Source: Rhodococcus maanshanensis NBRC 100610 (GTDB taxonomy: Bacteria > Actinomycetota > Actinomycetes > Mycobacteriales > Mycobacteriaceae). From it: 32,756 nt of DNA. This document shows positions 29,228-32,756 of the stretch, piece after piece. The notes under the pieces were generated by a model, which saw only the letters and a program-made list of their open reading frames with translations, was not told the origin of the DNA and searched no databases. The translations under genes were made by a program, and so were the position numbers. Numbering within the stretch: position 1 is the stretch's first letter; each line of letters opens with the position of its first letter. Location: the NCBI RefSeq assembly GCF_001894865.1, contig NZ_BCXA01000062.1:1-32756 (forward strand). Direction: 5' to 3'.

Positions 29228-29986
29228 ATGAACGCCAACGTGAGGCGCGCGTCGGCCGCCGTCGTCCTTGCCGCCGCGGTGGCCGCATGCGCCGCCTGCG
29301 GCGGCCAGGATCCGGCGGTCGACGCCGGGCCGCCCGCCGCCCAGGTCCCCGCCTCGACGACCGCGTCGCCGCCGGAGACCGTGCCCATCTCGACCCCGGA
29401 GCTGGAGCGGTCGCTGTTCGCGGCTGTCCGTGCGGACGACGCCGACGCGGTGCGCGCGGCGCTCGCCGCAGGCGCGGCTCTCGAGGCCCGCGGCGCCGGT
29501 GGCCGGACCCCGCTGGTGGCGGCGGCGAAGTCGAACTCGGTGAACGCGGCCAGGGCGCTCGTGGCGGCAGGCGCCGACGTGAACGCGAAGGACGACATCG
29601 AGGACTCGGCGTTTCTGTACGCAGGTGCGGAGGGGCTCGACGAGATCCTGGCGTTGACGCTGGCGCACGGTGCCGAGGTGGCCGCAACCAACCGGTACGG
29701 CGGCACCGCGCTGATCCCGGCGGCCGAACACGGGCACGTCTCGACGGTGCGGACGCTGATCGGGGCGGGCGTGCCGGTCAATCACGTCAACGAACCGGGC
29801 TGGACCGCGCTGCAGGAGGCGGTCGTCTACGGCGACGGATCGGCCCGGTATCTCGACGTGATCGGTCAGTTGCTCGCGGCTGGCGCCGACCCCGCGATCG
29901 AGGACTCGAACGGCCGGACCGCACTGGAGAACGCGAAACGCCGCGACCAGCAAGCGGTCGCGGCGCTTCTCGGGGGAGAACGCTGA
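29228..29986 (+). CDS. Ankyrin-repeat lipoprotein
   Basis: A 252-residue protein with lipobox V-A-A-C21, a Pro/Thr linker, then about five ankyrin repeats: L-F-A-A-V-R-A-D-D-A-D-A-V-R-A-A-L-A-A-G-A, T-P-L-V-A-A-A-K-S-N-S, G-G-T-A-L-I-P-A-A-E-H-G-H-V-S-T-V-R-T-L-I, W-T-A-L-Q-E-A-V-V and A-G-A-D-P-A-I-E-D-S-N-G-R-T-A-L. It would be tethered outside the membrane and bind protein partners. Ankyrin proteins are often paired with catalase or redox genes in bacteria. Here the gene starts two bases after the HbpS-like gene, suggesting joint function in heme/redox sensing. It converges with the SRPBCC gene, with only a three-base gap. Confidence 0.9.
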   Translation: MNANVRRASAAVVLAAAVAACAACGGQDPAVDAGPPAAQVPASTTASPPETVPISTPELERSLFAAVRADDADAVRAALAAGAALEARGAGGRTPLVAAAKSNSVNAARALVAAGADVNAKDDIEDSAFLYAGAEGLDEILALTLAHGAEVAATNRYGGTALIPAAEHGHVSTVRTLIGAGVPVNHVNEPGWTALQEAVVYGDGSARYLDVIGQLLAAGADPAIEDSNGRTALENAKRRDQQAVAALLGGER

Positions 29987-29989
29987 CGG

Positions 29990-30457
29990 TCAGGCCGGCG
30001 CGGCGGCCGTCGACTCCACGGTCGACTTGATCCGGGCGAGGGTGGTGTTCATGCCCGCGATCATGTCGACCTCGAAGTCGGCGGTGCCGCCCATCATCTT
30101 GTCGATGAGGAAGGACGAGATCTTGGTGGTGCCGGTCGGCGCCTCGCGGCGCTCGGTGAGGCGGGTGCCGGTGTCGGTGGCCTCGAGCGCATAGGTCCAG
30201 ATGGTGTGATTCTCGACGACCCGCCAGGCGATCGTCTTGTTCGGCTCGAAGCGGACCACCTTCGCGGTGGTCGGCCAGACCAGCAGGCCCTTCTTGTTCA
30301 GGTTGAACGTCTTGGTGCCGTGGGTGACCTCGCCGAAGACGTGCATCCGCCTGCACTGCGGGCTCCACTCGCCCATCCGCTTGAGGTCCGAGACCACGGC
30401 CCACACCGCGGCGGGGGGAGCGGCGATGTCGATGCTCGCTTCGAGGGTGTTCGTCAC
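29990..30457 (-). CDS. SRPBCC (START-like) family protein
   Basis: A 155-residue protein with a typical SRPBCC beginning: A-S-I-D-I-A-A-P-P-A-A-V-W-A-V-V-S-D-L-K-R-M-G-E-W-S-P-Q. The strand pattern continues through N-K-T-I-A-W-R-V-V and T-R-L-T-E-R-R-E-A-P to a long C-terminal helix. Such proteins bind hydrophobic ligands; specific function unknown. The GTG start at 30457 is preceded by GGAGAAG. It has its own upstream region of about 100 bases and converges on the ankyrin gene with no terminator between, so overlapping transcripts are likely. Confidence 0.88.
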   Translation of the reverse strand: MTNTLEASIDIAAPPAAVWAVVSDLKRMGEWSPQCRRMHVFGEVTHGTKTFNLNKKGLLVWPTTAKVVRFEPNKTIAWRVVENHTIWTYALEATDTGTRLTERREAPTGTTKISSFLIDKMMGGTADFEVDMIAGMNTTLARIKSTVESTAAAPA

Positions 30458-30558
30458 TGGGCTTCTCCGGTTCTAAGAGGATTAGTGCTACGCACGGTTA
30501 CGGATATCTTGCCGGATCGTGGGCGTTCGTCAAGGCCCGATCTTGGCACGGCTCGGGG

Positions 30559-31725
30559 TCACGGGCGCGGAGTCAGCCGGAGCACCACGTCGTCGCGGCC
30601 GTTGTCGGTGGTGACGAGCAGGGTCCCGTCCGGCTGTCCGCTCACCGTGCGGATCCGGCCGTAACGACCGTCGAGCAGCGAGGCCTGGCGCTCGACCCCG
30701 AGGCCGTCCGGGGTGAGGCCGAGCAGCAGGACCTTCTCGCCCTGCTGCGTCCCGACCGCGAGCGCGCCCGACCAGTCGCCCCAGCCGGGCCCGAGGAGAA
30801 ACGACCCGCTGGGGGTGGCGAGGGTCGGCATGCCCGAGCTCCACACCGCCTCGCGGGCGCCGGGCACCCGGTCGGGGTCGGTCATCGGCACGGCCTCGAT
30901 GTACCGGCCTGGTTCGAGGTCGGGACGCCAGCCGTAGTTGCCGCCCGGCACCAGGAGGTTCACCTCGTCGTCGCGGTGGGTCCCCTGCTCCACCGAGTAC
31001 AGCTGCCCGGTGCCGGGGCGGAAGCTGAGCCCCTGCACGTTGCGGTGGCCGAGGGTGTAGACGGGGGAGGCCGGATCGGGGTTCCCGGCCGCGGGGGATC
31101 CGTCGGTGTTGATGTGCAGCACCTTGCCGCCCAGCGAGTGCGGGTCCTGGGGAGCCGTGGGGATGGTCGCGTCGCCGGTGCCGACGAACAGGGTGCCGTC
31201 CGGTGCCGGGAGGATGCGGCAGCCCGCGTGCCGCCCGCCCGCGCTCGGCAGGCCGGAGAGCACCACGCCCGTCCTGGTCAGTGACGTCCACTCCGGGTCA
31301 ACCGTCCAGGCCACCAGTCGGACATCGGTCGGCCCGTCGCCCCGGTGTCCCTGGCAGGTGAACACGCGGCGGTTGCTCGCGAACCCCGGATCGAGCGCGA
31401 TGCCCATCAGCCCGGTCTCCCCGGAGACGTAGAGGTCGGACAGGTCCGCGGTCGGCCGGGTGACCGTGCCGTCGGGCCGCCTGGCCACGAACCCGCCGCC
31501 GCGCTGCCCGGTCAGGAGGGTGCCGTCCGGCGCGACCGCGATATCCCATGGCTTGTTCAGTCCGGTCAGGAGCTCGGTCACCTCGACCGTCGGCGGGGCG
31601 GCCGCGACGACGCTGCGCGCGGTGGAGGCGGCCTCTCCCGAGGTCTCGGGTGAGGCGGTGTCGGTGGCGCTCGCGCAGCCGGCGACGAGCAGGGCGAGCG
31701 TCAGCGCGGCGGATCGACAGCGCAC
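30559..31725 (-). CDS. PQQ-dependent sugar dehydrogenase-type lipoprotein
   Basis: A 388-residue protein with lipobox V-A-G-C17, a Ser/Thr/Ala linker, and a six-bladed beta-propeller of the GSDH (glucose/sorbosone dehydrogenase) family: L-N-K-P-W-D-I-A-V-A-P-D-G near residue 56, G-L-M-G-I-A-L-D-P near 105, G-R-H166-A-G-C-R-I-L, and G-H-R-N-V-Q-G-L-S-F-R-P. H166 matches the catalytic His of soluble PQQ glucose dehydrogenase. It would oxidise an aldose at the outer membrane face if PQQ is supplied; no pqq gene is in the window. GTG at 31725 with GGAGG seven bases upstream. Confidence 0.88.
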   Translation of the reverse strand: MRCRSAALTLALLVAGCASATDTASPETSGEAASTARSVVAAAPPTVEVTELLTGLNKPWDIAVAPDGTLLTGQRGGGFVARRPDGTVTRPTADLSDLYVSGETGLMGIALDPGFASNRRVFTCQGHRGDGPTDVRLVAWTVDPEWTSLTRTGVVLSGLPSAGGRHAGCRILPAPDGTLFVGTGDATIPTAPQDPHSLGGKVLHINTDGSPAAGNPDPASPVYTLGHRNVQGLSFRPGTGQLYSVEQGTHRDDEVNLLVPGGNYGWRPDLEPGRYIEAVPMTDPDRVPGAREAVWSSGMPTLATPSGSFLLGPGWGDWSGALAVGTQQGEKVLLLGLTPDGLGVERQASLLDGRYGRIRTVSGQPDGTLLVTTDNGRDDVVLRLTPRP

Positions 31726-31784
31726 GGGCCACCTCCGGATCTTCCGGCGCAGGAGCTGTTTACAGGGTATCGCCGCCGGGGAAC

Positions 31785-31862
31785 CGGCTGCAGGTCGTGA
31801 CCGCAGCCGAGCGCGGGCAATCGCTGCCCCTCAGGGGTGGATTTCGCTGTAATACCGGGGGG
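31785..31862 (+). promoter_or_regulatory. Hairpin-rich leader before two overlapping tiny ORFs
   Basis: CGGCTGC (31785-31791) pairs with GCAGCCG (31803-31809), and inside it GGT/ACC closes a CGTG tetraloop. A second hairpin, GGGCA/TGCCC (31815-31819/31825-31829), follows, overlapping CCCC-TCA-GGGG (31827-31837). GGGGGG at 31857-31862 abuts the next ATG. This divergent region also serves the sugar dehydrogenase gene. Function unknown. Confidence 0.4.
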
Positions 31863-31931
31863 ATGATGAACGATGAAAAATGTATCCACGCAGCATTGAA
31901 ATCAGGCAGACACCGGAGTGATCCGTCGTGA
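31863..31931 (+). CDS. Possible 22-residue leader ORF
   Basis: ATG-ATG at 31863/31866 opens a frame ending in TGA at 31929-31931, which overlaps the GTG of the next small ORF (GTGA). Product: M-M-N-D-E-K-C-I-H-A-A-L-K-S-G-R-H-R-S-D-P-S. Codon use is AT-richer than in neighbouring genes. A G-run precedes it. It may be a leader that couples translation of the next ORF. No family. Confidence 0.3.
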   Translation: MMNDEKCIHAALKSGRHRSDPS

Positions 31932-32086
31932 AGATCCCAGTCGTTCTCCAGCATGTGCGACATGACGCCGTCCCGATTCTCGAGTCGGCCCGGATGAAGG
32001 GTCGTCCCAAGTACTGGCCGGACGAAAAGCTCGAGCGGCTGCTGACCGACGGTGAGAGAGAAGACGTCGAGCGCGGCCGGTTCTGA
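31928..32086 (+). CDS. Small hypothetical protein (52 residues)
   Basis: The GTG at 31928 follows CGGAG by nine bases and runs to TGA at 32084-32086. The product is charged and soluble: M-K-I-P-V-V-L-Q-H-V-R-H-D near the start, then M-K-G-R-P-K-Y-W-P-D-E-K-L-E-R-L-L-T-D. Third positions are mostly G/C, as expected for a real gene here. The GTGA overlap with the preceding 22-codon ORF suggests coupling. No family recognised, and no nucleotide- or metal-binding motif seen. Confidence 0.45.
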   Translation: MKIPVVLQHVRHDAVPILESARMKGRPKYWPDEKLERLLTDGEREDVERGRF

Positions 32087-32169
32087 CCCACCGCTGCGGC
32101 GTCGAGTGTGCAGTTCCCGTCGCCCCCTCTCGGTGAATGCGCAGGTAAGTGCACTCTCACCTGAACAAG

Positions 32170-32195
32170 TTGTTCTATTGGAACTAGAACAATAG
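32170..32195. promoter_or_regulatory. Palindromic operator of the GntR gene
   Basis: TTGTTCTA (32170-32177) and TAGAACAA (32185-32192) form a perfect 8-bp inverted repeat with a seven-base spacer, 13-35 bases before the GTG. A second overlapping repeat, CTATTG (32175-32180) with CAATAG (32190-32195), shares bases with it. The AT-rich stretch stands out from the context. It is probably bound by the adjacent YtrA-type regulator. Confidence 0.7.
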
Positions 32196-32204
32196 AATCA
32201 AAGC

Positions 32205-32555
32205 GTGCTGATACGAATCGACCAGACCGCGGCGGAGCCGCTCTATGAGCAGGTCGCCTCGAGCGTGCGCAGGGCCATCGCTGTCGGCGAGGCGGCACCG
32301 GGCGAGCGACTCCCGGTGGCCCGTGACCTGGCGGCCTCGCTCGATCTCAACGTCCACACCGTGTTGCGTGGCTATCAACTGCTGCGCGACGAGGGCCTGA
32401 TCGAACTGCGACGCGGACGCGGGGCTGTCGTCACGGCGGACGCGAGCGGTCGCGGCCGGCTGCAGGAGGCGCTCCGCGACCTCGTCGCGGAGGCCCGTCG
32501 GATCGGCATGGGCGCAACCGAACTCACCGCACTCGTCACCAAGGAGATGCATTAA
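32205..32555 (+). CDS. GntR-family regulator, YtrA subfamily
   Basis: A 116-residue protein with an N-terminal winged helix: I-D-Q-T-A-A-E-P-L-Y-E-Q-V-A-S-S-V-R-R-A-I, then G-E-R-L-P-V-A-R-D-L-A-A-S-L-D-L-N-V-H-T-V-L-R-G-Y-Q-L-L-R-D-E-G-L-I-E-L-R-R-G-R-G. A short helical dimerisation tail follows, typical of YtrA-type regulators. These usually precede membrane or ABC transporter genes; here an IS200/IS605-type element end begins at or just after its stop, so the partner gene is displaced or missing. A strong palindrome overlaps its promoter, indicating autoregulation. The start is GTG. Confidence 0.9.
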   Translation: MLIRIDQTAAEPLYEQVASSVRRAIAVGEAAPGERLPVARDLAASLDLNVHTVLRGYQLLRDEGLIELRRGRGAVVTADASGRGRLQEALRDLVAEARRIGMGATELTALVTKEMH

Positions 32556-32756
32556 CGCTTCCCCTGCCCAAAGGCGGGAGATTTCAAGCTCAGACCGCAA
32601 CCAGGCCACCCATCCGGAGGAGGTGATCAGATTGTCTGACGTCGTCAACACTTGTGTGGCCGCGCTCTGCCACAGCCAGGATCACCCTGGCAGCGTTCCG
32701 GTCGCGACCGTCGGTGTAACCGCAGTCCACGCATCGGAAGGTTCGTTCGGCGAGTT
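32556..32756 (-). mobile_element. End of an IS200/IS605-family element (tnpB type), cut by the window
   Basis: The minus strand encodes the C-terminus of TnpB. Beyond its stop there is a hairpin (32563-32568 with 32573-32578, loop CAAA) in the arrangement typical of the right end of these elements, where the guide (omega/re) RNA also ends. The element boundary is near the GntR stop codon at about 32556. The left end lies outside the window. Confidence 0.7.
32590..32756 (-). CDS. tnpB: TnpB (RNA-guided nuclease / transposase OrfB), C-terminal fragment
   Basis: This frame enters from the window edge and stops at TGA (32590-32592), coding at least 55 residues. It shows the second half of the TnpB zinc ribbon, R-T-F-R-C-V-D-C-G-Y, followed by T-D-G-R-D-R-N-A-A-R-V-I-L-A, where the Asp of G-R-D-R-N-A-A matches the last RuvC catalytic Asp. 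TnpB is an RNA-guided DNA nuclease of IS200/IS605 elements. The end is intact, so the visible part shows no decay. A TnpA partner cannot be judged here. Confidence 0.85.
   Translation of the reverse strand, partial: LAERTFRCVDCGYTDGRDRNAARVILAVAERGHTSVDDVRQSDHLLRMGGLVAV

Noticed and set aside
1-32756. tRNA, rRNA or prophage genes
   Set aside because: No conserved tRNA arms, rRNA segments, integrase or phage structural genes were seen on either strand.

Overview
The window is high-GC DNA (strong G/C bias at third codon positions, many GTG starts and 4-bp ATGA/GTGA gene overlaps) from an actinomycete, most likely a mycolic-acid-containing member of the Nocardia/Rhodococcus type. The signs are an IdeR/DtxR-type iron box, a psd-pssA-AAA ATPase order like that of mycobacteria, a MnhA with a fused MnhB module, a secreted cholesterol oxidase-like flavoprotein and many short lipoproteins. 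No rRNA, tRNA or CRISPR array is visible.

Layout. 1-1158: tail of a possible ORF, an 18-bp hairpin, and an AbiEi/DUF559 nuclease-like gene. 1163-2199: iron-siderophore binding lipoprotein under an iron box, minus strand. 2237-8447: complete Mnh/Mrp Na+/H+ antiporter operon, mnhA(B)-C-D-E-F-G, minus strand. 8634-12209: plus-strand run of Nudix hydrolase, ASCH-like/winged-helix protein, cholesterol oxidase-like enzyme (catalytic Glu apparently Gln) and a membrane-anchored catechol O-methyltransferase-like enzyme. 12361-14671: DHA2 drug exporter divergent from a TetR regulator, with two near-identical operators between them. 14672-15982: structured leader with a proline-rich 19-codon ORF, followed by two tandem miniature proteins that keep only the C-terminal membrane part of the CorA Mg2+ channel. 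16156-18163: secreted S1 protease with two Ig-like repeats. 18162-19681: large unknown membrane protein coupled to a tiny membrane protein. 19784-20536: ICL/PEP-mutase family enzyme. 20609-25974: minus-strand run of psd, pssA, CDC48-like ATPase, DUF3089 hydrolase and DUF1801 protein. 26130-28463: TPR-like protein and a NarL-type two-component system, divergent from an HbpS/GlcG-like lipoprotein and an ankyrin lipoprotein (28626-29986), resembling the Streptomyces HbpS-SenS-SenR heme/redox sensor. 29990-31725: SRPBCC protein and PQQ-type sugar dehydrogenase lipoprotein. 31785-32555: structured leader with two overlapping tiny ORFs, then a YtrA-type GntR regulator with a palindromic operator. 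32556-32756: end of an IS200/IS605-family element carrying the 3' end of tnpB.

Main points of novelty: the tandem mini-CorA pair behind an attenuator-like leader whose proline-rich ORF ends inside a stem (reminiscent in logic of enterobacterial mgtL-mgtA); the Glu-to-Gln change in the cholesterol oxidase; the HbpS/SenSR-like locus joined to an ankyrin lipoprotein; and several short genes and hairpins that automated annotation would miss. All functional statements come from reading motifs by eye; no search was run.
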